Shown: positions 46,715 to 56,168, counted from the first letter of the stretch. The stretch: 64,000 nt of DNA from Dyadobacter linearis (GCF_907165045.1 NZ_CAJRAU010000001.1:1420057-1484056); one strand, 5' to 3'. The notes: generated by a model from the sequence alone, not told the origin. Program-made: numbers and translations.

Positions 46715-47472
46715 TGAAAGAGCTTGTATCCGTACTCATCCCGATCCTGAATCCCGACATTAATCCGACGGAAGAAAGACTTTTACACCATTGTCTCGAA
46801 ACATTACATAAGTATCCGCTCATTTTCATCACTTTCGAAGGCGCCGACCTTTCCATTGTGAAAGAGCACAACGAGGACATTGACGTTATTTATTTTCCGA
46901 AAAAATACTTCCAGTCCCGCGACCACCTCGCTTCCTTGTTTTTAATGGAGGATTTTTACGACCGGTTCAACTGGTGTGAATTCCTGCTGATCCACGAATT
47001 GAATAGTTGGGTTGTACGTGATGAGCTCTATTACTGGTGCAAGCAAGGGTATGATTACTTAAAAGCACCCCCCTATTTTGCCAGCCTGGAAAGTGCGCCT
47101 GATACCATCATAAAAAGGCTTTCAGGACTAACTACTGAGGAAAAAATACTGTTCGGAAAGGGTTATACGGATAATGGACTTTACCTTTGTCGTATTGAGA
47201 GAATGACCAAAACGTTGCAAAACAAGCGAAAAGAGGCTTATCAATACAGGCATGAAACGCATTTGCAGCACGCTGACTCGGTTTTCTGGGATCTGGAAGC
47301 TAATCGTTTCTGGCCGCAACTCAGGAAGCCGACGAATATCGTTCGTAATCATTTTGCCAAAAACGTTCAGCAAATCGGTAATAGCGATGCTCTACCTTTT
47401 GCGCTGACGGGCATTTCCAGATCCAATATCAAGGAATTGTCTTATTTTAAAACAATGCCGGAAGCCGATTGA
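46714..47472 (+). CDS. DUF5672-like protein (possible glycosyltransferase)
   Basis: The 252-residue protein resembles DUF5672 proteins: an early VSVLIPILNP segment, a block near 93-108 (EFLLIHELNSWVV, where DUF5672 proteins have ILIFQTDS-like text) and a KYDY-like patch (GYDYLKAPPYF). Such proteins are predicted glycosyltransferases of GT-A fold. No strict DxD is visible. It overlaps the preceding GT gene by one base (TGATG) and lies six bases before the paralogue. The role in the operon is inferred from place only. Confidence 0.65.
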   Translation: MKELVSVLIPILNPDINPTEERLLHHCLETLHKYPLIFITFEGADLSIVKEHNEDIDVIYFPKKYFQSRDHLASLFLMEDFYDRFNWCEFLLIHELNSWVVRDELYYWCKQGYDYLKAPPYFASLESAPDTIIKRLSGLTTEEKILFGKGYTDNGLYLCRIERMTKTLQNKRKEAYQYRHETHLQHADSVFWDLEANRFWPQLRKPTNIVRNHFAKNVQQIGNSDALPFALTGISRSNIKELSYFKTMPEAD

Positions 47473-47478
47473 TCTTAA

Positions 47479-48432
47479 ATGAATATTATATATACAGTCT
47501 GTAACAGGACAAATCTGGCTCACGCACTTAATTTGGCAGATTCGGTATCAAAACACGAACCGAATGCTGTTTTTTACCTTTGCTGGGTCGACGCGGCGCC
47601 GCTGAAAGAACTGCCTGCAAATATTCAGGTTATTGACATTTCAAGAATAGGTATTCCAGCCTGGGAAAACTGGGTGCGCGGCTATTTTGATTTCGAAATA
47701 TTGGCAGCTGCCCGCCCGTTTGTAGCGAAATGGTTATTAAATCAGCACCCCGAATGCACTCTGCTCACATTCTTTGCACCCACAGTTCAGCTATACCAGT
47801 CGATCAATGCCATTTTAGAGAATGACATTGACTTTTATCTTACTCCCAACATTCTCAAACCACTTGCTAAGTCAGACGTTCTCGACGATAAAAGGATTTT
47901 GAATGTAGGAATGTTTCATTCGGGAAGCTGGACTTTGAGAAATACCGAAGCGACCCGCAAAACGCTGGATTGGTGGAGCAGCCGGACACTCGACAGAGCC
48001 GCATTTGACCTTTGTAACGGAATGAATATGGACCAGCTTTGGATGAACTACATTCCGGTCTGGATTCCGAAAACAAGAATAATCCCGCACGCAGGCTGGC
48101 ATTTTGGTCTGCAAGCAATTTTGAATAAAAAACTTTCAGGAGATAAAGAGCAATATACGGTCGACGGAAATCCGCTTATTTCTGCTGATTTCGCAGGATT
48201 GACGTATTTCGATGCGGTTTGGTCCAATCATGAAGCCCTGGCCGGACAAAACGATACATTTCAAAGTTTGCTGAAACAATACACGCAAAACCTTCAAAAC
48301 TACCGGAAATATCTGCCCGAATCACATCTTCCCGTTTACGGAAAAGTGCCCGACATTCGCAGATACCGCGTTTTAAGGAATAATATCGCCAAAAAACTTA
48401 CGGCTGTTACCGAATATATTGATCAGTTCTAA
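47479..48432 (+). CDS. Glycosyltransferase-like paralogue lacking the DxD motif
   Basis: The 317-residue protein aligns by eye with the gene at 45731-46714: start IIYTVCNRTNLAHALNLADS, then LNVGMFHSGSW, CNGMNMDQLWMNYIPVW, and a C-terminal IRRYRVLR motif also found as VRRYQRVR in the paralogue. Where the paralogue has YFDPDIIVFQ this one has FFAPTVQLYQ, so the D-P-D metal ligand has become A-P-T. It may be catalytically inactive, metal-independent, or an accessory subunit. Intact open frame, no sign of decay. Confidence 0.78.
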   Translation: MNIIYTVCNRTNLAHALNLADSVSKHEPNAVFYLCWVDAAPLKELPANIQVIDISRIGIPAWENWVRGYFDFEILAAARPFVAKWLLNQHPECTLLTFFAPTVQLYQSINAILENDIDFYLTPNILKPLAKSDVLDDKRILNVGMFHSGSWTLRNTEATRKTLDWWSSRTLDRAAFDLCNGMNMDQLWMNYIPVWIPKTRIIPHAGWHFGLQAILNKKLSGDKEQYTVDGNPLISADFAGLTYFDAVWSNHEALAGQNDTFQSLLKQYTQNLQNYRKYLPESHLPVYGKVPDIRRYRVLRNNIAKKLTAVTEYIDQF

Positions 48433-48444
48433 AAACAGGATGCA

Positions 48445-49332
48445 ATGCATTTCCTAGAAAAAAACACACATGAGCTGCGCAAATTTGTGTCCGGTTTACA
48501 ACTGGATGTCAATGCAGCGGCAAGTAATGCGAAGAACCTGCCAAAGCTGACCATTATCACGCCTTCCTACAATCAGGCGCCGTTTCTCGAACGCACGATT
48601 CTGAGCGTTCTCAACCAGAACTATCCGAATTTGGAATACCTGATCGTCGACGGCGGCTCGACTGACGATAGTGTTGAAGTCATTAAAAAGTACGAAAAAT
48701 ACATTACCTGGTGGGTTTCTGAAAAAGACAAAGGCCAGGTAGACGCTATTAATAAGGCGCTTAGAAGAGCAACCGGCGACTATATCAGCTTCCAGAATTC
48801 CGACGATGTATATTTTCCAGGCACTTTCCAGCGTTTTGGAGAGGCAGCCGCGCAGTACAAGACCGATATTCTCTACGGGGACTTGTACATGATCTCAACC
48901 GACGACGAAGTGACCGAGCTCCTGAAAACAACCTCTTTCGATTTCGATTGCCAGATTTTGGAAGGAATGCAGATTCACAATCAGTCACTATTTTTCAAAC
49001 GCGAGCTGGTTGAAAAGTACGGTCTTTTCGACGAAAGCTACCGTTTTGCATTCGATTATGAATTTGTAAGTCGGTATACCGCTCAAAATGGAACAACTAC
49101 CAAGAAGATCGACGGACTTGGCGGTGCATTGCGGGTACACGCAGACGCTAAATCTTCGACCATCGCGCACGTAGGAAGCGAGGAGCATAAGCGGGTGCAG
49201 GAATTGTACATTTCTACGAACAGTTCGGCGCTAGTCAACAAAATCAAGTATCTTTGGTGCCGAACCAGGAAAATCGTTTATTTCATTTCCAGGTTTGATT
49301 TCAAATACATTAGTTACAGATTTTCTAGATGA
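48445..49332 (+). CDS. Glycosyltransferase family 2 protein
   Basis: The 295-residue protein is a GT2 enzyme: LTIITPSYNQAPFLERTI near 32-49, LIVDGGSTDDSVEV near 67-80 and the catalytic-metal patch NSDDVYFP near 118-125. The C-terminal third is basic and helical. It adds a sugar to the glycan on the cytoplasmic side. Four-base overlap (ATGA) with the membrane protein that follows. Acceptor and donor sugars cannot be read from the sequence. Confidence 0.88.
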   Translation: MHFLEKNTHELRKFVSGLQLDVNAAASNAKNLPKLTIITPSYNQAPFLERTILSVLNQNYPNLEYLIVDGGSTDDSVEVIKKYEKYITWWVSEKDKGQVDAINKALRRATGDYISFQNSDDVYFPGTFQRFGEAAAQYKTDILYGDLYMISTDDEVTELLKTTSFDFDCQILEGMQIHNQSLFFKRELVEKYGLFDESYRFAFDYEFVSRYTAQNGTTTKKIDGLGGALRVHADAKSSTIAHVGSEEHKRVQELYISTNSSALVNKIKYLWCRTRKIVYFISRFDFKYISYRFSR

Positions 49333-50660
49333 ATTGGAGCTTACTTAATGTAGCTAATAATTTTACTTATCTCAGATATTCGCTGGGCATCGCTATGATG
49401 TTCAACGGGTTTCCGCTGATATTTTTTATTAGGGATACATTGGGTGTGGGACCTGCGAGCAGCATTTTTACTGCTATATTCTTTTCATTCGCATTGATAT
49501 TAATGGTGCCGATGCACCTCTTCAAGCGACTCTACAAGCCTAATATCATTCTGCTGAACCTGGGTCTGGCGTTTTTGTTAATGGCGCTTTACTACTTTAT
49601 GTTTTTTAATAATGTAGGAAAATCAGTCGCCGACGTCGGAAACTTCGCATTTACATTCGGCTTCATTGTGCTCTTAATGCACGTTCCGAATGATGTGAAG
49701 GACACACTGGTAATGATCATTTTTCTCCTCTCGTTTTTTACCAATATCACCCTCGTTTACTCGCTGATCACCGATCCAAACTGGACGCCGGGGATGCGCG
49801 CAGCGGTAAATTTCGCAAATGAAGGTGCGCAGCCAGGTGGTAATCCGCACATTACAGCCCGGAATGGGATCGTATGTATGCTCACCGCATTGATGATGCT
49901 GGGCAATACAAAGAACCTTCTAACCCGGATCTTTCTGTTTTTCTCGGTGCTTTTCGGACTTGGTGTGGTGGTTATGTCGCTTGCCAAATCCAGCTATCTC
50001 GGCTTGGGTCTCGCCGCTTTCGCTTATTTTATTTTTCGGTTCAAATTTTCAAATATCACGTCTGCGATCGGGAATGCATTCAAACTTCGGAACTTCATTT
50101 TCATTGCGATTATTCTGGTTGGAATTAATTACTTCCTGGCGCGCTACGGCGATATTCTGAATTTACTGCTGGGTTACTGGGATATTTTCCAGGACCGGAT
50201 CATGAACGTGATCTTTACCTCAACAGGAGTCCGCCTTTCCGAGGAAGCCGATGTGGATTATTCCGCTATGGGCCGGGTGAGCGGGTTCGGAGAATTTATG
50301 GAAACGATCTTTTCGTGGGAGGTATTTCTAGGCCGCGGCTACAAAGCCGACTACCTTGACGTCCCGATACTGGAAGCCTGGGTGGATCAGGGAATTTTCG
50401 GATTTCTGTTCTTTGCGGCCTTCAATTTCTTCCTCTTTCTCTTCGCAATCCGCGAAATCCGGAGGTATACCAACCCGCTTAGCACATTTCTCGCATTTTT
50501 CTTTTTGTCGATGATGGTACTGCTCGTTACCGGCGGAAGACCCTACGACATTGCATTCTGGTTCCCTTACGCGGTCATGATCCGTTTCCTCGGAATCCGC
50601 TACCTTGACAGTTACCAGAAAAAGAAAGCGGCCACGCGGCTTACCACAGTCACCACCTAA
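49329..50660 (+). CDS. O-antigen ligase/polymerase-like membrane protein
   Basis: The 443-residue protein has about 10-12 membrane helices and one extended periplasmic loop at about 290-350 containing GRVSGFGEFMETIFS and FLGRGYKADY, in the position and style of Wzy/WaaL proteins. A polymerase or ligase role is likely. The presence of such a protein beside an ABC exporter is notable, since ABC systems normally finish the polymer in the cytoplasm; a ligase that attaches the polymer to lipid A would fit. Family call is by topology and cannot separate polymerase from ligase. Confidence 0.68.
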   Translation: MNWSLLNVANNFTYLRYSLGIAMMFNGFPLIFFIRDTLGVGPASSIFTAIFFSFALILMVPMHLFKRLYKPNIILLNLGLAFLLMALYYFMFFNNVGKSVADVGNFAFTFGFIVLLMHVPNDVKDTLVMIIFLLSFFTNITLVYSLITDPNWTPGMRAAVNFANEGAQPGGNPHITARNGIVCMLTALMMLGNTKNLLTRIFLFFSVLFGLGVVVMSLAKSSYLGLGLAAFAYFIFRFKFSNITSAIGNAFKLRNFIFIAIILVGINYFLARYGDILNLLLGYWDIFQDRIMNVIFTSTGVRLSEEADVDYSAMGRVSGFGEFMETIFSWEVFLGRGYKADYLDVPILEAWVDQGIFGFLFFAAFNFFLFLFAIREIRRYTNPLSTFLAFFFLSMMVLLVTGGRPYDIAFWFPYAVMIRFLGIRYLDSYQKKKAATRLTTVTT

Positions 50661-50720
50661 TTCATTTCCATTTTCCGATCGCTTGCTTTACATGCACCCG
50701 GGCAAGTCAAAATCATTCTC

Positions 50721-51770
50721 ATGAAAGGCAGAGTTGAACAATTGGACGGACTTAGGGGCATATTTTCGGTACTGGTCATCGCTCATCATCACAACGCTTT
50801 CAAAGACCATTATCTCTACAATAACTTCTTTGTAATCAATGCGAGCCTTTTCGTTGACTTTTTCTTCGTGCTCAGTGGCTTTGTAATAGCCCTGAATTAC
50901 GTCAACCGCATTCACACGACAGGCGATTTTTTCCAGTTTCTCAAAAAACGTTTCATCCGGCTTTATCCGCTACTGTTTTACACAGAAGTGATTTTCGTAA
51001 TCGCAAACCTGGTGGGTGACCAGAGCTCGATGAAAAACGTCGGCAGCCTCGGGCTCTCCTACTACTTTTATACGGCCTTCGACGCACTCACTTTCATGGG
51101 TTCCACGCCCGTTTTTGGCTCTTGGATCAGCAATAACTACCCTTCCTGGTCTATTTCCGCAGAAATGATTTCTTATCTCGTTTTCGGTTTGGTAATCCTT
51201 TGTCTGCCGAGATTCAAGTACTTCGCTTTTACATTAATCACTATCGTTTCGGCCGTTTTTATCTATTCAAGAGGCGAATATCTGCTGGCTTACGATTATG
51301 GTTTCGTCAGAGGTTTGCTCTGCTTTTGCCTCGGCATATTCACTCACTTTATATTAAGTAAAAGAACTTTTCATCTTTCCGCATTCGAAATCCCTTTCCT
51401 GATCGTGCTCCTGACCGCCATGTATCTCGTCCATTACTGGGACCTGAACCTGTGGAAATTAGTCTTCCCTCCGCTTTTTTCGATCGGGATCATCATATTC
51501 GCAAGCTCAACCGGGTTCGTCAGCCAGATGCTTTCCAGCAAGCCCTTTCAATATCTTGGTAAAATCTCCTATTCTATCTACCTCAACCATGCATTGGTTC
51601 TGATATTAGTAAATGTCCTGCTTTTCAGGTTTCTGAAATCGCAGCCTACGGACCTGATGATCGCTATTTCACTCACTTCGTCGATTTTGCTCACGATTAT
51701 CTATTCCCATTTCACCTATGAATACGTAGAAATGAAGTTTGGGAAATTTTTAAAGGAAAAATTGAGTTAG
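50721..51770 (+). CDS. Acyltransferase-3 family membrane protein
   Basis: The 349-residue protein begins VEQLDGLRGIFSVLVIAHHH, the classic start of acyltransferase-3 (OafA-like) proteins, with the paired histidine-containing motif near 20-24. About ten membrane helices follow (for example SISAEMISYLVFGLVI and KISYSIYLNHALVLILVN near 275-293). It likely O-acetylates a surface glycan at the inner membrane. It closes the polysaccharide operon after a 60-base gap that has no recognised signal. Confidence 0.88.
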   Translation: MKGRVEQLDGLRGIFSVLVIAHHHNAFKDHYLYNNFFVINASLFVDFFFVLSGFVIALNYVNRIHTTGDFFQFLKKRFIRLYPLLFYTEVIFVIANLVGDQSSMKNVGSLGLSYYFYTAFDALTFMGSTPVFGSWISNNYPSWSISAEMISYLVFGLVILCLPRFKYFAFTLITIVSAVFIYSRGEYLLAYDYGFVRGLLCFCLGIFTHFILSKRTFHLSAFEIPFLIVLLTAMYLVHYWDLNLWKLVFPPLFSIGIIIFASSTGFVSQMLSSKPFQYLGKISYSIYLNHALVLILVNVLLFRFLKSQPTDLMIAISLTSSILLTIIYSHFTYEYVEMKFGKFLKEKLS

Positions 51771-51817
51771 TCATTCAGGATACATTCACTTTATCTTGAA
51801 CTTAAAAACTCAAAATC

Positions 51818-52114
51818 ATGGCAACTTTCGCAGAACTGATCAATGGAAATAAACCTGTTCTGGTCGATTTTTCGGCTGAATGGTGCGGGCCCTGTAAAAT
51901 GATGAAACCGATTCTGGATCAGGTAAAAGCTGATTTGGGAGATTCTACTACGATTATTAAAGTCGATGTGGATAAGAATAAGTCTGCCGCCAATGCATAT
52001 AAGATCCAGGGTGTACCGACATTGATCGTTTTCAAAAACGGCAAACCAATGTGGCGCCAATCGGGTGTGGTGCAGGCTGATCAACTAAAATCCGTCATCA
52101 AGAAATACCTCTGA
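51818..52114 (+). CDS. Thioredoxin
   Basis: The 98-residue protein has the redox motif W22-C-G-P-C26-K, the following MMKP, and the cis-proline segment GVPTLIVF near 67-74. It is a normal single-domain cytoplasmic thioredoxin that reduces protein disulfides with NADPH via thioredoxin reductase. It is short by a few residues at the N-terminus compared with E. coli TrxA. Single gene between the acyltransferase and a pentapeptide-repeat gene; co-transcription with the latter is possible. Confidence 0.93.
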   Translation: MATFAELINGNKPVLVDFSAEWCGPCKMMKPILDQVKADLGDSTTIIKVDVDKNKSAANAYKIQGVPTLIVFKNGKPMWRQSGVVQADQLKSVIKKYL

Positions 52115-52142
52115 TCTTTATCTCTCAATATATCTAAACCTT

Positions 52143-52688
52143 TTGGAATCAATCAATAACGTCGATTTTACGGAGCAAACACCCGTGGAATCTGCTTACG
52201 AGCAGGTTACATTCAATAACTGCACATTTTCCGATTTGTCGGGTATCGACTTCATTGATTGTGTTTTTAAAAGCTGTAACCTGAGCAATGCAGTAGTAAA
52301 AAATTGCAAGATGTCGGACATCATATTCAGCAATTGTAAGTTGACCGGCGTCAATTTTTCGGAAGCCAAAGACTTTGCATTTGCGGTTAAGTTTGAAGAA
52401 TGCATTCTCGACTATGCCATTTTTGAAAGAAAAAAACTGAACAAATCGTTTTTCACAAAGTCCAAAATTCACGGCGCTGATTTTACGCAGGCTGATCTAT
52501 CCAAAAGCAAAATACACGATTGCGACTTCTGGGATGCGGTTTTTGTTAATACCAATCTGGCCGGTCTGGACTTTACAACCAGTAAAAACTTCACGATCGA
52601 TCCTACTTCTAATAACATTCGCAAAGCCAAGTTCCTCTCCTCCGATCTGGCCGGGCTATTGACAAAATTTGATATTATTATTAAATAG
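52143..52688 (+). CDS. Pentapeptide-repeat protein
   Basis: The 181-residue protein is built of five-residue repeats with a central Leu/Phe/Ile, such as NCTFSDLSGIDFIDC, SNCKLTGVNF and GADFTQADLSKSKIHDCDF, forming a right-handed quadrilateral beta-helix over about 20-160. It resembles Qnr-like or McbG-like proteins only by this fold; a gyrase-protecting role is not indicated. The start is TTG at 52143 because no in-frame ATG lies near the N-terminus. It follows thioredoxin by 28 bases. Confidence 0.85.
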   Translation: MESINNVDFTEQTPVESAYEQVTFNNCTFSDLSGIDFIDCVFKSCNLSNAVVKNCKMSDIIFSNCKLTGVNFSEAKDFAFAVKFEECILDYAIFERKKLNKSFFTKSKIHGADFTQADLSKSKIHDCDFWDAVFVNTNLAGLDFTTSKNFTIDPTSNNIRKAKFLSSDLAGLLTKFDIIIK

Positions 52689-52746
52689 CGTTTTGAAGCG
52701 CTGCTCATTTTTTGTTTCTTGATATCGTCATTTTTCTAAACCGGTT

Positions 52747-53856
52747 ATGTCTTTCCAATTGTTTGCCCGCAGCGTATTTACAGGATCCGAAGTACTTGAA
52801 AATCAGTCCATCAAAATCCTGGACGGACAAATTGCGGGAATGGAATATGCAGAAGCCGGTCCGCACGAAATCCGCGTGGACAATCTTGCACCCGGTTTTT
52901 TTGACAGCCACATCAACGGAGGCGAAAAATACTATTTCACGGAACGTGCTGATGAAGAGACGGTTGAAGATATTTACACTGCGAGTCTGAAAACAGGTTC
53001 GGCTTATGTGCTGCCAACACTTATTACTTCTCCGCACGAAAATATCCTGAAAGGTATTGAAGCGACCAGAAGTTTTATGGAGAAAAATCCCGGTTCAGGC
53101 GTGCTGGGAATGCATTTGGAAGGTCCGTATCTGAACCCGGTCAAACGCGGGGCACATTTGGCAGGATTTGTGAGAAAACCATTAAATCGTGAATTGAAGG
53201 AAATTATCCAGCTTGGAAAAGGCGTAATTCGCCTGATCACGATTGCTCCGGAAATGTTCACGGAAGAACAGATCCAGATGCTGCTCGACTCGGATATCAC
53301 AGTTTCCGCCGGGCATTCCAATGCAACTTATGAAGAGGCTACAAAAGCATTTTCGCAGGGTATTAACCTGGTAACTCACCTTTACAATGCAATGTCAGCT
53401 TTCGGCCACCGCGCTCCCGGACTTGTAGGGGCCACTTTTGACACAGATTCGGTGTACGCACCGCTGATTATCGACGGCGTGCATTGTGATTTTGGCGCGG
53501 CAAGTGTTGCTTACAAGATCAAAAAAGACAAACTCTTCCTGATTTCCGACGCGCTGTTTCTGGGTGAGAAAGTGACAGAATTCAAATGGGGCGAATTCGA
53601 CGCTTACCTGAAAGACGGCCGATACACCAATTCCGACGGTAACCTCGCGGGAGCAACTATTTCCCTTCCTGATGCAGTTCGGAATGCAGTTGAGATTGTG
53701 GGAATACCTTTGCAGGAAGCGATTGAAATGGCGACGATCCGTCCCGCGAAAGCTTTAAATCTTGCGAATAAAATTGGGCGAGTTGATATTGGCTACCCTG
53801 CGGTATTCACCACTTTTGACGACGATCTCAAAACCTTTAAAGTATTAAAATATTGA
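52747..53856 (+). CDS. nagA: N-acetylglucosamine-6-phosphate deacetylase
   Basis: The 369-residue enzyme of the amidohydrolase fold has metal and active-site motifs: FFDSHINGG near 55-63 (a usual HGxGG region is HINGG), HLEGPYLN near 120, SAGHSNATY near 187, THLYNAMSAFGHRAPG near 210 and LISDALFL near 263. It deacetylates GlcNAc-6-phosphate to glucosamine-6-phosphate and acetate, feeding amino-sugar recycling. No nagB or transport gene lies next to it. It converges on the radical SAM gene with only four bases between. Confidence 0.9.
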   Translation: MSFQLFARSVFTGSEVLENQSIKILDGQIAGMEYAEAGPHEIRVDNLAPGFFDSHINGGEKYYFTERADEETVEDIYTASLKTGSAYVLPTLITSPHENILKGIEATRSFMEKNPGSGVLGMHLEGPYLNPVKRGAHLAGFVRKPLNRELKEIIQLGKGVIRLITIAPEMFTEEQIQMLLDSDITVSAGHSNATYEEATKAFSQGINLVTHLYNAMSAFGHRAPGLVGATFDTDSVYAPLIIDGVHCDFGAASVAYKIKKDKLFLISDALFLGEKVTEFKWGEFDAYLKDGRYTNSDGNLAGATISLPDAVRNAVEIVGIPLQEAIEMATIRPAKALNLANKIGRVDIGYPAVFTTFDDDLKTFKVLKY

Positions 53857-53859
53857 CAG

Positions 53860-56058
53860 TTAGAGTATTAACAGTCCGCCCGCCCGCAGATCCTTCCAGG
53901 TTTTTGTTTGGGCAAATATCTCCAAACTTCCCAGTCCTGCGAGCTCGAATTCTTGCATCAACTTATCAAAAGACAAAGGTTCTGGATTAGATACTAATAG
54001 CTTTGGAAATATAGCAACCAACCACTCCCCAATCGCCACATCCGCTTCAATAGCCCACTCTTTTTTCTTGTTAAAGAATACAAGCTCCGCAACTTCAACG
54101 ATACTTTTCCCTCTTTTTTCTTCAAAAACAGCCATTTCTGGGAGGCTACCCAGCCAAACTGCAATTGCATTGGGCCGGCTTATCGAATCAGGCAATCCAC
54201 TGATGCTTTTTTCAATATAATTGGGCGGAATAGAGGTCACCGGCACTTTGAAATCGAACCAGCGCGAGTGTGGGAAATCCAGACAAACGCCGTGCATGTA
54301 GTTGAATAGGGATTTACGCAAACCTTCCGAAAAACGCTCGTGCTCAGCGCCCAGCGGATCATCATGTTCAAGGTCATTGTTGGCGAAACGACCGGTATCT
54401 GGCCCCAGCCGCATTACGTCAAATTCTTCCGGATGCAATCCCACCGGACTATGCGCGGTCATCGCAAACCGGTGCCAAAAGCCCGATTGCACAATTCCAG
54501 CCTGAAAAAGTTGCCTTACCATTTCCAGCGAATCGATCGTTTCCTGGGCGGTTTGCGTTGGAAATCCGTACATCAGATATGCGTGCACCATAATGCCCGC
54601 CTGTGTGAATGCATCGGCTACACGCGCCACCTGTGCCACTGTCACGCCTTTTTTCATCTTTTCCAGCAACCGGTCAGAAGCTACTTCAAGTCCGCCGGAA
54701 ATAGCAATGCATCCCGAAGCTTTTAGCAGCAAGCAGAGGTCGTGCGTGAAATTCTTTTCAAAACGGATATTGGTCCACCACACTACCGTAAGTTTCCGAC
54801 GGATAATTTCCAATGCCAAATCACGAAGTAATGCGGGCGGCGCAGCTTCGTCCACAAAATGAAAACCGTTTTGGTTGGTCTGCGCGATGATTTCTTCAAT
54901 GCGATCGCAAAGCAAACCGGCGGTCATCGGCTCGTAGCGACGGATGTAATCGAGTGAAATGTCGCAAAAAGTACATTTGCCCCAATAGCAGCCGTGTGCA
55001 AGGGTCAGCTTGTTCCAGCGGCCGTCACTCCAAAGCCGGTGCATAGGGTTAACGATCTCAATCACAGACAGATAATCATTGAGCGGAAGGTCGCTGTAAT
55101 CGGGCGTACCCGTATCTCTTTGCGCAATATCCCGCTCACGCGCACCAGTATGGTAGATTACCTCGCCGTTTACCCGCGAATACACACGCTTCATTTGGCC
55201 CGCTTCCCGGTTACCGTCGAGGTGATCGAGCAAAGACAATAATGGGGCCTCGCCGTCGTCGAGACAGATAAAATCGATATAATTAAAAACCCTCGGCTCT
55301 TTCAGCGAACGCAATTCAGTATTTGGAAAACCACCTCCCATGACTACTTTGATAGCGGGATAATGCTTTTTCAGATACTGTCCGCACTTAAATCCACCGT
55401 ATAAATTTCCTGGAAAAGGCACTGAAATGCAGACGATATTGGGTTGATATTGCTGTAATTTTCGCTCGAAAACTTCCTTTAAAGTCTGCGACAAAAGCGT
55501 ATCCGGCATTTCCAGCGCCTGCTCCATTTCGTCGAAACTGGTAGCCGACCTGCCCAAACGCTCGGCGTAGCGACTAAAACCAAAATGCGGATCGATCGCC
55601 TCCTGGATCAGGTCGCCGAGATCTTCAAGATAAAGCGTCGCCAAATGCCGCGCCTTATCATGAATTCCCATAGTACCGAAAGCCCAGTCCATATCTTCCA
55701 GCTGCTGAAAACGGCTGGCTTCCGGCAGGTAACTGCGGTCGCAAATGCTGTGCGCGAGTGTTGGATTTTTATTTTTGAGAAACCGGATCACCGGGTCGAT
55801 TGTGCTGATATATTCGTCGCGGAGGGAATAAATGCGAAAACTATTTTCAGTCAACTCTGCATCGGAATCTTCAAGCTGCGAGAAAAGTTTGGTCAGACCT
55901 TTGGCAGAAAACAATTCGAGAATCAAATCAATGCCCAGATCAGCCTGATACGATTCCCGCCCCAGCGTATTCAAAAACCCCTTTAAATAAGCCGTAGCCG
56001 GATAAGGTGTATTGAGCTGCGTAAATGGCGGGGTGATAAATAGTGTTTTCTGTTGCAC
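53860..56058 (-). CDS. B12-binding-domain radical SAM protein
   Basis: The 732-residue protein has an N-terminal region (about 1-280) like the cobalamin-binding domain of B12 radical SAM enzymes, then a radical SAM core with the cluster motif HGCYWGKCTFC near 358. The cysteine spacing is C-x4-C-x2-C, one residue longer than the canonical C-x3-C-x2-C. GGLEVASDRLLEKMKKG and YLMYGFPTQT follow the SAM-binding patterns. A C-terminal domain of about 200 residues has no recognised family. Start is GTG at 56058. The substrate is unknown. Confidence 0.88.
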   Translation of the reverse strand: MQQKTLFITPPFTQLNTPYPATAYLKGFLNTLGRESYQADLGIDLILELFSAKGLTKLFSQLEDSDAELTENSFRIYSLRDEYISTIDPVIRFLKNKNPTLAHSICDRSYLPEASRFQQLEDMDWAFGTMGIHDKARHLATLYLEDLGDLIQEAIDPHFGFSRYAERLGRSATSFDEMEQALEMPDTLLSQTLKEVFERKLQQYQPNIVCISVPFPGNLYGGFKCGQYLKKHYPAIKVVMGGGFPNTELRSLKEPRVFNYIDFICLDDGEAPLLSLLDHLDGNREAGQMKRVYSRVNGEVIYHTGARERDIAQRDTGTPDYSDLPLNDYLSVIEIVNPMHRLWSDGRWNKLTLAHGCYWGKCTFCDISLDYIRRYEPMTAGLLCDRIEEIIAQTNQNGFHFVDEAAPPALLRDLALEIIRRKLTVVWWTNIRFEKNFTHDLCLLLKASGCIAISGGLEVASDRLLEKMKKGVTVAQVARVADAFTQAGIMVHAYLMYGFPTQTAQETIDSLEMVRQLFQAGIVQSGFWHRFAMTAHSPVGLHPEEFDVMRLGPDTGRFANNDLEHDDPLGAEHERFSEGLRKSLFNYMHGVCLDFPHSRWFDFKVPVTSIPPNYIEKSISGLPDSISRPNAIAVWLGSLPEMAVFEEKRGKSIVEVAELVFFNKKKEWAIEADVAIGEWLVAIFPKLLVSNPEPLSFDKLMQEFELAGLGSLEIFAQTKTWKDLRAGGLLIL

Positions 56059-56080
56059 AAATGCTGGGTTGGATACTATG

Positions 56081-56088
56081 CAAAAATA
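56081..56088 (-). promoter_or_regulatory. Possible -7 box for the radical SAM gene
   Basis: CAAAAATA on the plus strand reads TATTTTTG on the minus strand, an exact TAnnTTTG match, about 22 bases upstream of the GTG start at 56058. No matching -33 TTTG was found in the right place, so support is limited. Confidence 0.25.
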
Positions 56089-56168
56089 CAGGGATTAACA
56101 GCTAAAAAATAGCCCGTTTCTGTAAACTGCCGTATCAATCTGAAGAAACACACTATGACACAGACCTG

